Below, in pieces: positions 34,633 to 46,108 of a stretch of 64,000 bases of DNA (positions are counted from its first letter, which is position 1; each line of letters begins with the position of its first letter). Under the pieces are notes generated by a model. That model saw nothing but the letters and a program-made list of their open reading frames with translations. It ran no database searches and was not told the origin of the DNA. Origin of the DNA: Channallabes apus (lineage: Eukaryota; Chordata; Actinopteri; Siluriformes; Clariidae); the NCBI GenBank assembly GCA_030522415.1, contig CM060124.1, forward strand, positions 24,735,454-24,799,453, given 5' to 3'. Made by a program: the position numbers and the translations under genes.

Positions 34633-37201
34633 GTTCTGCAAATATAATTATGAACAGATTATGATTTCTTTCTATATTTAACTAGTTATAATACCCTTCT
34701 GTGACTGGCAGAATTAACCGTCATGGGCATAGCTGGCTGCTGACCAAGAGTTTGTGTAATTACCAGGGTGAAAGTAGTTTTAAATTCTTACTGGTACTAT
34801 GCAGCCAAAAGGTGACAAGGATGAAACATGGAGGTCATGGGACATTCAGTAAATCTCATACGTTTCCCTTTATATTTTGATTTATTCCACTTCAAAATAT
34901 TATCTCTGTTAACGTCTGGGTTGAATCTAGGATTTACAATCTATTGTCACACACATCACGTAGTGCACTTGATCAGGGGATAGAGAGTAATTCCAATGCA
35001 ATTGTTAAAGAGTCTTAGTGTTTTTTCTTGCTGAAAGTCCTTCTGTACCTAGTTTTGCATTGGGGTTTTGGCAAGCAGATACTCTCTCCTCAGTAAGGCT
35101 GCCTGCACAGACCTACTTTCACACATGCTGGTGATTGACAGATAGTGACAGACTGATAGAGGTAAAAATACCAGTGCTGCTGTGCTGTATAGTATATCAC
35201 CACACATGGACTGTCTCTTGTCCAAACAGATTATTCAGTTGCAGCTATGATAAAATAGGCATGACATAGTAAATGATAAAAGTGCTGCTCTTTATTTCAA
35301 TCTTCCTCAGTAGATCGGATTTTCTGTGGCTCTAAATAAACGTTCACATTTCCAAAAGCAACAAATATGAATGTCACAATAGAGCTCGAGATGTACAGTG
35401 TGATAAATTTTTTCCAGCGAGTAACTAAATTAATTATTTAACATATAGAGATTCAAATTAACAAATATGGATAATAGAATATACACACAATGGGGAACCA
35501 TTGCACATTCTGAGAACTCAGATTTTCCCCCCAGAAAGTAAATGTTCAATATACTAAATATTTAATATTCAAGATTCTGCACAATATTTTTTTCTGCAGC
35601 ACATTCATGCTGCAATTCTATAACATCCCAAAGGTGTTCTACTGCATTCAGATCTGCTGAGAAGGAAGGTCACTTAAGAACACTGGTCTCATAGCCAAGT
35701 TCATGAATCTAGTTTAAGATGACTTTTGCGTTGTCGCATGTAAATCTTAGAACCTAACATTAGAACCTAGATAAATTTTGGTAATGAAGAGAAGTACATG
35801 GTCAGCAACAACACTTAAATAAACTGTGACATCTAAACAATAATTGGTTGGTACTAATAAGCCCAAAACATTTCCCCTCATCATTTCACCACCTTCACTG
35901 GCCAGGACTGCTGATACAAGGCAGACTGGGTCCTTGGATTCATGCTGTGGGTCCCAATTTCAGTCCAGCTTAAGCTGCTGGACAGATGGCCTCACATTTG
36001 TCTCTGAAAATATTCTGGTATAAAGGGCAAGTTAGTTGTAACTGTAAGTTTACTAGAACCGCTTCAAAACAAGTTTGCCATTACAACTGGGTAATATTCT
36101 GTGTATGTTTTGTTGCTAAAAATGCAAATGTGCATAATGACCAAACGTCCACTTACTCTCAATTGTCCCAAGGATATACTGCTCCAAAAAATATTTGTTT
36201 TGTGGAAAATGGGCTTCCTCCCTGCCACCTTTGTAATGCCACAGCCTCTCTTTCAGGCAGCACCACATGCAGCCAACTAGTTTTTTATAAACAACCCAGT
36301 GCTGATTGCTAGGCAAGGCCCTCAGGCTGGCAACCATTGTAACACATGCCTTTATAAAACTGCAGCACACACATGCATAATTGCTTGTCCAAGTACCTGC
36401 ATGTTTCTTAAGCTTCTGGAGTAGAAGCTAAACTAATCTGAGGAATAGCTTGATTGATGAAACACTTTGACTGAATATTAGGTTAACTGTGTTTTGCACT
36501 GAGAAAAAGCTTTATTGCTTAATAGCTCTTAATAGCTTTATTAAGAGAGGACTGAATATTAGGCTATTTAAAGCAGTCATTTAACATAGAAAGGAAGACA
36601 AAGCCAACTGAGTTTTTTGTAACTCGCTCATGAACAAGTCCTGAAGTTGGCAACGTGCGTTTGGTTTTAACCCATACAGTACTTGTTCAGTTATTTTTTC
36701 CCCTTGTTTGTGCAGTCAAAAACATTGAATGTGCCTTCAGAGGCTTTAAGGCTTTTGGCTTTTTTTTTTTTACATTCAGCGGCCTGACCTTAGACTAAAA
36801 TTTCTGTTATAATTATTTCTGGGATGACTGGCAGATGTCTTGAAGAGTTTTAATTTGTAAATAGTTCCTCTTACTGTGTAAATACCAAATTGTTTAGAGA
36901 TGACGTTAACCCTTCCCACATTGGCAAGTAACAGATGTTGCTTCTCTGAGGTCATGGCAGATGTACTTTCTTGGGTATGATTTAGGTGTACACCTGAGTG
37001 CAAAAAATAAGCTGCCAAAAGTTCTGCTTTTATAGCAGTAGTTATATTTTTACATGATTAACTAATTGTCTGCACCTCATTAGTAACACCTGGCAGCTTA
37101 TCATTGTTAATTACTGTGGAAATGGACATTTTTCTTTCCATCCAGGTTTCTGAATGTTTGGTTTTGTCCATTTTTGTGGTTGCATGTTTATTTACAGATG
37201 T
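34633..37201. other. Interval with a decayed Tc1-like relic
   Basis: Mostly AT-rich DNA without a gene. About 35600-35990 looks like a decayed minus-strand Tc1-like transposase: a CATCCCAAAGGTGTTCTA-type block, ACATGGTCAGCAACAACA, and AAGCCCAAAACATTTCCCC match, in order, the layout of this coding region in common teleost Tc1 families. No terminal repeats were found. The rest gives no recognisable match. Confidence 0.45.
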
Positions 37202-37214
37202 ATGTGAGAACTAT

Positions 37215-37337
37215 TCATTCATTCATTTTCTATACCGCTTTATCCTGTATTTAGGGTCGCGGGGACCTGGAGCCTATCCCAGGAGACTCAGGGCACAAGG
37301 CAGGGTACACCCTGGACAGCATGCCAATCCATCGCAG

Positions 37338-37370
<33 letters not shown>

Positions 37371-37500
37371 ATTCACACACTATGGTCAATTCTGGGAATG
37401 CCAATTAGCCTAATCTGCATGTCTTTGGACAGTGGGAGGAAACCGGAGTACCCGGAAGAAACCCACCAAGCACGGGGAGAACATGCACACAGAGACGGGA
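37215..37500 (-). repeat. tRNA-derived SINE, 5'-truncated copy with (CA)n
   Basis: Flanked by the exact 13-bp duplication ATGTGAGAACTAT at 37202-37214 and 37501-37513. The (ATTC)n tail is at the left end, and a (CA)n expansion sits inside the body at about 37340-37368. Confidence 0.9.
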
Positions 37501-37555
37501 ATGTGAGAACTATACAATTTTAAATTACAGTTGGTTTAATAAATGCATTAGCTAC

Positions 37556-38233
37556 GTAAGTGTCTCAGAGTAGGAGATACTCTTAATTATCCAAAAAATG
37601 TTTGAGTAATGCATTTTTGGAACTACGTTTACAAGTAGGACTAAGAACTATTTCTCAAAACATGAAATCACTCTCCTAGCTCCGCCAAAATGTATGAGAT
37701 ATCCGCAGGTGCCCTAACGGGCTAGGAAATAACATTTAGGCAGATAAACTTTAATTTATTATTAAATAAGTTTCATTTCTTTTTTTTTTTAACACCGTGT
37801 GCAGTATGTATGGTTCATTAAGTAACATTCTGTAGTAGGTGACTGCTGCTGTATGTTTTATTTAGTAACAGTGAAGATGCAGCTTTGAAACAGTGACCCA
37901 ACCAGAAATGTCAGAAGTAATGAATCAAACCATAAGGCGCAATGAGGACACTTAGGAGAGCTGTCCTAAGTATCCTAATCGCTCCTAAGTGGCCAAAAAT
38001 TCCCAGAATTGCCAGAATTTAGTCCTACTTTTAGAGGTAGGAATAAGAGCAATTCATCAAGATTTTTAAAATAGGACATCACTTCCATTTTCACCAAAAT
38101 GTAGGAAAGTTCTGGATGTTCCCTAACTGATTAGGAGTAGTGAGGAAATGACGTTTAGGCAGAGATGTGCACATAGGAGAGGCATTTTAGTAACAATGAG
38201 GGACACAAAGCCTAAAAGACATGTTTGGATGAA
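37556..38233 (+). repeat. Outer left arm of a long inverted repeat
   Basis: 37556 begins AAGTGTCTCAGAGTAGGAGA, the inverse of 49450-49476 (TTCCTATTCTGAGACACTTT). A first partial unit (37556-37955) is followed by a second one (37960-38233) that is collinear, inverted, with about 49240-49440. The second unit continues at 42804 after the DIRS insertion. Probably a decayed DNA transposon; no transposase was recognised. Confidence 0.65.
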
Positions 38234-38474
38234 AACGTCTCGGGTTACATTGCTGTAACCCTGTTCCCTGAAAGGTGGGAACGAGATGCTGCGTGAAAAC
38301 GCTATGGGAACCATTTTGTCGCGTTGCCGGTCGTTGAAACATGCTGTGAAAACACTCCAAAGTTTTTGGCTATATATAACCTCTACCAGGTGACGTCATC
38401 TGATTAGATGTAGGTGGAGGTTATAAAAACAGGTGAGCTGGCAACAACCTCAGATTAATTTGTCTGAACAGCCG
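38234..38474. repeat. DIRS left inverted terminal repeat
   Basis: The inner part (about 38288-38474) is the inverse of 42593-42777, including GCTATATATAACC, the palindrome TGACGTCA (a CRE-type site) and GGTTATAAAAACAGG. The outer 50 bp (GTCTCGGGTTACATTGC onward) are not in the right terminus but are found inverted in the internal complementary region. Confidence 0.9.
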
Positions 38475-38503
38475 TCCGGTCACGTGGTAGTGCGGCATTT
38501 GGA

Positions 38504-38610
38504 TGCAGCATCTCGTTCCCGCCTTTCAGGGAACAGGGTTACAGCAATGTAACCCGAGACGTTCCCTTTCAAGGCTTCACTCGATGCTACGTGAAAACGC
38601 TATGGGAATG
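38504..38610. repeat. DIRS internal complementary region
   Basis: 38504-38563 is the inverse of the outermost left end (38237-38296). Directly abutting, 38561-38610 is the inverse of the outermost right end (about 42752-42803). The two join at a shared GTT/AAC triplet (38562-38564). This is the circle-junction template predicted by the DIRS replication model. Confidence 0.9.
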
Positions 38611-38859
38611 AGAGTACCAACGCCGCCGCACTACAGGTGTCTGGACCCCAAGGTTGTGTAGCGTGTGCGCACAAAGCCAAGAAGGTCTCAGAACTAGCCT
38701 GGGCAGCTAACTTGGGGGCAGTGAGCCCGGAGTAGCATGAACATCCAGATTATAAATGTAAGAAATGTGTGCGGGGAGGACCAACCATTCGCGCCACACA
38801 ATTACTGCAGGGGATACCTCCTGCTGGTGAGACTGGGATAATCACCCTGGTTGGGTGAG

Positions 38860-39840
38860 CCCTGCTTCCCAGAGGCGAAGTGAACCCACGCGCCTCATAG
38901 GAGAGGGCAATATGCATCTCTCACCCATAGTGAGAGCCACCCATATAGTGGCGCTCTGACTTATGCCACTAGCTGATGCGGTGGACGTGAATATGAAGAG
39001 CACATACTGGACAGTAAGTGAAGTTTCTCCTGCTCCGAAGCTGTAAAAGGCGGAGGACAGAAGGCTTCAACAATGCAGCTAAGAACATCCTGAGGGTACT
39101 AGGGCACAAGCCCAAGGACAAGCCTTTCCTGCAGAAGCTCCAGCACTGAAACATTTCGGCAGTGGACTGGGTCTACCTGCTTGGCACACACTTGCTGATA
39201 CCTCTTGCTAATCCAATAGCTGAGGCGATCCCCTGGTTGAATGCGCCCTGATTCCTAGAGGCGAAGTGAGCCCACGCACCTCATAGGAGAGGTCAATAGC
39301 ATCTCTCATCCAAAGCATGTAGAAGCTGCTCTGACCTACGCCACTAGCTGATGCGGTGGATGTAGATCTAAAGAGCACAAGCTGGACACAGCAAGTGAAG
39401 TCTCTCCTGAAGCTGTAAGCGCGGAGGACAGAAGGCTTCAAAAGCAATAGGGTGCCTGTTGGGTTTATAGAGCTTTCGGAAGATAGTTGAGAGAGGATGC
39501 AGTTACGTACGTCCTGAGAGTACTAGGGCACAGACCCGAGGACGGAAACTCCAGCACTGAATCAATTCGGCAGTGGACTGGGTTTACCTGCTTAGCAGAC
39601 ACTTGCTGCAGGGGAATACCTCTTGCTAATGCAATAGATGAGGCAATCCCCAAGGTTGAAAGGGCCCTGATTCCTAGAGGCGAAGTGAGCCCACGCGCCT
39701 TGTAGGAGAGGGCAATAGCATCTCTCATCCAAAACATGTAGAAGCTGCTCTGACCTATGCCACTAGCTGATGCGGTGGACGTAAATCTGAAGAGCAGTAA
39801 AAGGCGAAGCATATCTTGGAAGGCAAGGGGTCCGCATTGC
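38860..39840 (-). pseudogene. DIRS tyrosine recombinase, three tandem partial copies
   Basis: On the minus strand, the recombinase motif ALSYxARGLTSPLGxRAHSTR occurs three times: about 39760-39650 (with GIASSIALARGIPLQQV following), about 39340-39230, and about 38930-38860. Between them the N-terminal segment (LCPSTLRM/LCPSTLRT) recurs. The repeat period is about 400 bp, so an internal stretch has been tandemly multiplied. The RAHSTR Arg is one of the catalytic residues of the family. All three copies contain stops or shifts. Confidence 0.75.
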
Positions 39841-39861
39841 TACATGAAAATCTCTCCGTGA

Positions 39862-41162
39862 CTACTTAGGAGTGGGGTTACCATTCCCCGTGTCAGAGAC
39901 AGACTGGACAGTACTACTGCTCCCACATGCATGCTGGAATGTAAATCGCCCTGAGGGACAGGGACCTGTTGCGCTAGCTGTTAGCGGCGCGAGCACAGTC
40001 TGTCCTGGTGATAATATATGAGACTGCCATAGTGTTGTCCACCGCACTAGGACATGGCATCCTTTCAACTGCTGGAGGAAGTGCTTTAGGGCCAGAAATA
40101 GAGCCATCATCTCGAGGCAATTGATGTGCCATGCGAGAAGCTCCCTTGGGTTGGACGGTCATCAGAGACCGCACCCCAGCCTGTGAGGGAAGCATCTGTC
40201 GTTAGCCTCAGCGATGACAAGATGAACTTAGAGTGGGACCCAGAGTAGAGACCGGGGTCTGAACCACGTAGAAAGGGTACGAAGCACCTGGCGCGTAACC
40301 CATATTGGGGATTGGCCCTAGTGATATCCCCTGGTTCTTAGCCACAACTTGGAATGCTCTCATGTGCAGAAGGCCCAAAGGTGTCACCGTGGATACAGCT
40401 GCCATGAGAGCTAGGATGTCTGAAAGTGATGGTCACTTTCTGGTCTAGCTTGTTTTCCTTGAGGGTGTTGAGAATGGGTTCGATACGAGCGGGAGACAGC
40501 TGTGCCCGCTTACGACCGAATCCCATATGGCACCCAATGTGTTGTCCTCTGCACAGGAAAGAGCATGCTTTGTGGCGTTGGGTCCCAGTCCTGAGAACAG
40601 AGATGAGCTAGGACGACATGCTGATGTCGAAGCACTAGCCACCGGATGCCCTGGGGCTCCCATAAGAACCAGGGCTAAATCTGTGTAATTTGTATGTGTG
40701 CGGTTGAGCTAGACCAATGGAAGGACCCGATACTAGTAAGCTTCACCCCCGAAAGCGAACCTCAGGATCTTCCTGTGTTGTGGCAATGTTTCTGTATGAA
40801 AGTAAGCGTCCTTAAATCGATTGTCAGAAACAATCACTTGGTAGGGTTGAGAGCAATCACCTTTACAGTCAACATTTGAACTGTATTCATTGATTTTCAG
40901 GTAGCGGGAGAGCCCGCAGAATCAGAAAAATTGAACGCAGCCCCCGTTCCTCTTGGGAACCAAGAATACCGACTGTAGTAGCCTGACTCACTGTCTGGTG
41001 GGGGAACATGTTCCATGGCCCCCTTCCCCGGCAGCTTGTCAGCAGATGCGCACTTTCTGGTTTCATGGAAGTGGAGACGCCATTGAAAAACGCCATTGAA
41101 AACACAGAAGGTGAAGTGAGAACTGAATCCTGTAGTTCCTCTCTCCAGTGCTTAGTACCCAA
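39862..41162 (-). pseudogene. DIRS reverse transcriptase and RNase H remnants
   Basis: Minus-strand order. About 41100-40890: RPESAxLLTS-like block and a LPKKDGGLRP-like block, the RT start in decayed form. A gap follows. 40526-40450 reads AQLSPARIEPIL, 40400-40300 reads TPLGLLHMRAFQ, both RT C-terminal. RNase H is at about 40220-39980: TTDASLTGWGAV, HINCLEMMALFLALKHFL in two frames, and RWTTLWQSHI where an RTDN block is expected. The central RT with the catalytic aspartates was not found. Several stops and shifts are present. Confidence 0.75.
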
Positions 41163-41238
41163 GGAGATATACTTGGCAGTAGCTTCCGCGCTGCCAGTTT
41201 CTCATAAAAGGGCAAAAGTTTCGGCGGCTTGGTTAACC

Positions 41239-41442
41239 GGGGGGGGGGTTGTAGCTCAGTGGTTAAGGCATTGGACTACGGTTCGGAAGATCCCAGGTTC
41301 AAACCCCACAACCACCAAGTTGCCACTGTTGGGCCCTTGAGCAAGGCCCTTAACCCTCAACTGCTCAGATGTATATTGAGATAAAAATGTAAGTCGCTCT
41401 GGATAAGAGCGTCTGCCAAATGCCTAAATGTAAATGTAAATG
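41239..41442 (+). repeat. tRNA-derived SINE (V-SINE-like) inserted in DIRS
   Basis: The head is very tRNA-like: A box TAGCTCAGTGG and B box GGTTCAAACCCC, followed by ACCACCA. The 3' end has AAGTCGCTCTGGATAAGAGC and a (TAAATG)n tail, shared with V-SINE-type fish families whose tails derive from LINEs. A more decayed relative lies at 61147-61345. Confidence 0.85.
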
Positions 41443-41738
41443 TGTTAGATGTTCGGCATCCTGAAGCCTGGCAGGAAAAACCGAAGAACTAACAGCCTAT
41501 TGGAGACTGGTGTTGCCTGAACACCAGTGGTGGAGGAGCAAAAACACCGACCTCCTGGGGGTGCCAGGGAGAACACTTATTCGTTTGAAATGAATTCTGG
41601 GTGCCTCTCCCTATTGGGGGGCCACCCCCATTTATTTTAAATCAGTCTGACCTCCTGGGGCAGATAGTGAAACGCGGCGCACCCTAATTTTTTACGAGGA
41701 GGTGCCCGGGTCCAAAAAAAAAAACACACTCCTTGTGT

Positions 41739-42003
41739 TTATGCCTCACAAGAGTCGAGACTGGGTGGCCAACAATCCCGACTCTTGAGCGGGTAGGGAA
41801 TTTCCCAAAAGCTTGTTCGTATAACTTCGCCCCAGAACCTAGTGGCGGCTGAGTCAACGACATCGCTAACCTTATCTTGAAGAGCCCCGCCAGTACTCAA
41901 GTCTCTCAGCAGGTCAGCCTGGTAGGCCTGCAAAACCGCCATGGTGTGCAGTGGAGCACCAAGCTGACCCACTGCCTGAAAAGCTTTTCCCTCCAGGGAA
42001 GAT
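41739..42003 (-). pseudogene. DIRS gag remnant
   Basis: The frame at 41972-41739 reads MGQLGAPLHTMAVLQAYQA, then DLLRDLSTGG, a recognisable piece of vertebrate DIRS gag. Upstream, about 42440-42180, are gag-like basic segments next to a poly-T/poly-G region (42190-42282). Broken by stops. Confidence 0.65.
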
Positions 42004-42592
42004 AAAAGTCTACACAGCTAGAAAGGAAGTATAAGCTTACCAGGGAGGATGATGTCCCAGGAGAGAGATAGCCTGTGAAGCGTCTATTGCAACTATATTT
42101 AAATAAATAAATAAGTCGATGGCAGGAAAAACACAGCATGAATACAGCTTACTCCATGAAAGGGTTAACTCATATGGAGAGAGCTTAGGGGGGGGGGGGG
42201 GGGGGGGGAGCGTCGTTGAGGCCTCCCGGCCACCCGACAGAAGCTGCCGTCTACTGCTTGTTTTTTTTTTTTTTTTTTTTTTAGTGCTTAAGGCTATTTT
42301 CATCTCCAGTAAGCAAGAGAGGAATCCTCGTGATGACAATGCGGAAGAAAGGAGTTTTCTTACCTCCATCTGCTGCAGCTCTGTCAGATGCACGAGTTTT
42401 AAGCCAGGAATGCGCGGCGGCTCGCAGCTTCTCACGGAATGCGCGGCGCGCGCAGCACTAGTTGAAGCAGTGTAGAGATCGCACTTCGATATGGATTATC
42501 ACACACGGACGGATTTCTGGTTTAAACTCGTCAAATTGGTGAGTTAAACACCTTCTTATTTTGCTGGTTTAACACAAACACGCTTCACAACA

Positions 42593-42803
42593 AGGCTCTG
42601 AAGACAAATGATCTGAGGTTGTTGCCGGCTCACCTGTTTTTATAACCTCCACCTACATCTAATCAGATGACGTCACCTGGTAGAGGTTATATATAGCCAA
42701 AAACTTTGGCATGTTTTCACAGCATGCTTCAATGACCGGCAACGCGACAAAATGGTGCCCATAGCGTTTTCACACAGCATCGAGTGAAGCCTTGAAAGGG
42801 AAC
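42593..42803. repeat. DIRS right inverted terminal repeat
   Basis: Inverse of 38288-38474 in its inner part. The outer 25 bp (GCATCGAGTGAAGCCTTG onward to GGGAAC) are unique to this terminus and reappear inverted in the internal complementary region. In element orientation it holds the TATATATAA box and CRE palindrome upstream of gag, so it is the probable promoter end. Confidence 0.88.
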
Positions 42804-43247
42804 TGATTTTTTTTATTTTTTTCTTTTAACGTATGGTATGTAACTGGTTCATTAACAAACATGTTGTATGCTGTCTCCGCACATGACTGATACTGTAAGT
42901 TTTTTAGTAACAGTAAAAATGCAGCTTTGAAACAGTGACACAGTCGACAGTGTCAGAAATAGTGAAAACGAAAATGAAAAACAATTAAACTCTTACAGCA
43001 TTCATGCATTTCCCCACCAAGCAGCATGAAATCAATGAGAAACAGGCTGCATTCATGGAGTTGTGGGCATCATCTATGGCACACATTAAACGTATTATAT
43101 TTCTGTATACATTTTATACAGTTATATTACATTATTTGAGTGTACTCAACTGTTTATTTTAGATTCTCTGTTATAAGCAGCAATTCATCACTTCAATAAT
43201 GGACCAGTCACGCTGTACCCCTGTTTTTCACACTCCTTTCTGGTGTA
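42804..43247 (+). repeat. Left inverted-repeat arm, continued
   Basis: Resumes the arm cut by DIRS. The block with ATGCAGCTTTGAAACAGTGA (42918-42937) and the GTTGTGGGCATCATC block (43060) are found inverted at about 49090 and 48995. It ends at the TA used by the next Tc1 copy. Confidence 0.65.
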
Positions 43248-44868
43248 CAGTGGTGTGAAAAACTATTTGCCCCCCTCCTGATTTCTTGTTCTTTTGCATG
43301 TTTGTCACACAAAATGTTTCTGATCATCAAACACATTTAACTATTAGTCAAAGATAACACAAGTAAACACAAAATGCAGTTTTTAAATGAGGGGTTTTAT
43401 TATTTAGGGAGAAAAAAAATCCAAACCTACATGGCCCTGTGTGAAAAAGTAATTGCCCCCTGAACCTAATAACTGGTTGGGCCACCCTTAGCAGCAATAA
43501 CTGCAAAATCAAGCGTTTGCGATAACTTGCAACGAGTCTTTTACAGCGCTCTGGAGGAATTTTGGCCCACTCATCTTTGCAGAATTGTTGTAATTCAGCT
43601 TTATTTGAGGGTTTTCTAGCATGAACCGCCTTTTTAAGGTCATGCCACAACATCTCAATAGGATTCAGGTCAGGACTTTGACTAGGCCACTCCAAAGTCT
43701 TCATTTTGTTTTTCTTCAGCCATTCAGAGGTGGATTTGCTGGTGTGTTTTGGGTCATTGTCCTGCTGCAGCACCCAAGATCACTTCAGCTTGAGTTGACG
43801 AACAGATGGCCGGACATTCTCCTTCAGGATTTTTTGGTAGACAGTAGAATTCATGGTTCCATCTATCACAGCAAGCCTTCCAGGTCCTGAAGCAGCAAAA
43901 TAACCCCAGACCATCACACTACCACCACCATATTTTACTGTTGGTATGATGTTCTTTTTCTGAAATGCTGTGTTACTTTTACGCCAGATGTAACGGGACA
44001 CGCACCTTCCAAAAAGTTCAACTTTCGTCTCGTCGGTCCACAAGGTATTTTCCCAAAAGTCTTGGCAATCATTGAGATGTTTTTTAGCAAAATTCAGACG
44101 AGCATTAATGTTCTTTTTGCTTAAAAGTGGTTTGCGCCTTAGAAATCTGCCATGCAAGCCGTTTTTGCCCAGTCTCTTTCTTATGGTGGAGTCGTGAACA
44201 CTGACCTTAATTGAGGCAAGTGAGGCCTGCAGTTCTTTAGATGTTGTCCTGGGGTCTTTTGTGGCCTCTCGGATGAGTTGTCTCTGCGCTCTTGGGGTAA
44301 TTTTGGTCGGCCGGCCACTCCTGGGAAGGTTCACCACTGTTCCATGTTTTTGCCATTTGTGGATAATGGCTGTCACTGTGGTTCGCTGGAGCCCCAAAGC
44401 TTTAGAAATGGCTTTATAACCTTTACCAGACTGATAGATCTCAATTACTTTTGTTCTCATTTGTTCCTGAATTTCTTTGGATCTTGGCATGATGTCTAGC
44501 TTTTGAGGTGCTTTTGGTCTACTTCTCTGTGTCAGGTAGCTCCTATTTAAGTGATTTCTTGATTGAAACAGGTGTGGCAGTAATCAGGCCTGGGGGTGAC
44601 TACAGAAATTGAACTCAGGTGTGATAAACCACAGTTAAGTTATTTTTTATCAAAGGGGGCATTCACTTTTTCACACAGGGCCATGAAGATTTGGAGTTTT
44701 TTTCTCCCTTAATAACGTAAACCTTCATTTAAAAACTGCATTTTGTGTTCAATTATGTTATGTTTGACTAATAGTTAACGGTTTTTGATGAGCAGAAACA
44801 TTTAAGTGTGACAAACATGCAAAAGAATAAGAAATCAGGAAGAGGGCATATAGTTTTTCACACCACTG
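43248..44868 (-). mobile_element. Tc1-like transposon, copy A (inverted)
   Basis: A 1621-bp element with TA at 43246-43247 and 44869-44870. The termini are CAGTGGTGTGAAAAAC and its inverse, with inverted repeats of about 220 bp. It is nearly identical to copy B (46109-47725) in the opposite orientation. Its transposase is disrupted by one stop codon and a late frameshift. Confidence 0.94.
43450..44490 (-). pseudogene. Tc1-like transposase, copy A, one premature stop
   Basis: ATG at 44490 (MPRSKEIQEQMRTKVIEIY). Paired HTH: GYKAISKALGLQRTTVTAI, then the GRPTKITPRAQ linker. Catalytic residues: D in TLWTDETKVELFG, D in [12 protein letters not shown] in [11 protein letters not shown]. The first frame stops at 43780-43782, TGA where copy B has CGA (Arg), a C-to-T change. 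The frame is otherwise continuous through the second and third catalytic residues. Two extra T near 43510 shift the last dozen residues. Length fits the 340-residue family size. The enzyme would cut and paste the element at TA sites. Confidence 0.92.
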
Positions 44869-44870
44869 TA

Positions 44871-46108
44871 TGTGCAGCAAACTGACAGGTGCTATTGATG
44901 CTTTCACAAATTTCCCTCCACTCAGTTTTTATCTTTAGAGTTAAAACATAGGGCAGAACTTTACTTTAATTATTTCTTTACATTTTACTACAGTACCTCT
45001 TCCACAAGAAAAACACTCTCATCATCGCTTTAGTTTCTTTTCAAAGTCATTTTGATCAGATTATGGCAGTCCTACACAGCTCTGTTATAGGGGCTTTAGT
45101 CACAGTTGTGATTGGAACAGTATGATTAAATTATGTTATTCAGCGAGTCACGCATCTTTAAGTTTTGTCCATGTGCATAAAGCTTTCACACATCTGCTGC
45201 TGATTTCACTATTTCGCTTTTCCACATTTTAAAACTACAAAACACCTACTATAACATGCAGCCTACTTTGCGGCGCAGACAACAGTATCGGGAAAAAAAA
45301 TTACTCCTCTTACAGTACCAGAGATTATGTGTAGTGTTTTTACATTTTAACACACAGCATGAAATCAACAAAAAACAAGCTGCGTTTGTAGAGTTGTGGG
45401 CATCATCCATGGCACAAATATTAAAACAATAGCATTTCTACAGTATATACATTTAATATATTATTTATTTATACTCCTCACAAACAAAGATTCCTAAATA
45501 ACTTTTATTTCATTTGATCCCAATTCCAAGATGCTTAATTAATTCTGACCCAGGATTTGCTTTGGGATGAAAGCAAGCTGGTGGTGGAAGTATTATTTTC
45601 TGAGTAATGTTCAGATGAGAAATATTGGGCATTCATGTTTTTTTAACATCCCTAAACAGTGTTTCACACTGATGTTTCACACAATGCTTCATTCCAATCG
45701 TTGGCCATATCATATTTGAGCAGGGTAATGCACCCTGCCACATTACAAAAATGGTTTAGAATTTTTTTGAGGAAAATGATAAAGGGTTCATGATGTTGAC
45801 TTGCTCTCCAAATTCTCCTCCTCACCTCACAACATGCAGTCCTCTACTAATTATGTTGGTTAATACATCTAAATTACACTTGAGAATGTAAAAAAAAGTG
45901 TTTAGTTTAGTTGCTCATTATTTTAGTTATTTAGGTTACATATAGCATTTACAGCTCATTTGTAAACTCTTCAGACCTGCATCTTTATTGTAGTATATCA
46001 TTTACAATCGATTAAATTAACTTTTCTGACCATTAATTTACACACAGTAATCCAGAATGACAATAAGTGGTTAAAAATCGATTTAAAGAGATTTAATGTA
46101 TTCATTTA
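44871..46108. repeat. Inverted-repeat arm (left inner) and loop
   Basis: 44880-45300 is collinear and inverted with 48420-48840 (blocks CATAAAGCTTTCACACA at 45176 and CAGCCTACTTTGCGGC at 45258 against 48530 and 48430). 45340-45480 repeats the GTTGTGGGCATCATCCATGG block already seen at 43060. No gene; 45480-46100 is AT-rich and unassigned. Confidence 0.6.

Larger units (their letters stand above)
38234..42803 (-). mobile_element. DIRS-like tyrosine-recombinase retrotransposon, degenerate
   Basis: A 4.6-kb element read on the minus strand: gag, RT, RNase H, then tyrosine recombinase toward the left end. Inverted terminal repeats lie at 38234-38474 and 42593-42803. An internal complementary region at 38504-38610 matches the outer ends of both termini. 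Both termini carry the trinucleotide AAC at their edges, and there is no target duplication, as expected of DIRS. All reading frames are broken, the recombinase region is tandemly repeated, and a SINE has inserted at 41239. It split an older inverted-repeat element whose sequence continues on both sides. Confidence 0.9.

Noticed and set aside
41247..41320. Possible tRNA gene
   Set aside because: A and B boxes and a terminal ACCACCA are present, but the sequence continues into a SINE body and tail, and clover-leaf pairing was not convincing.
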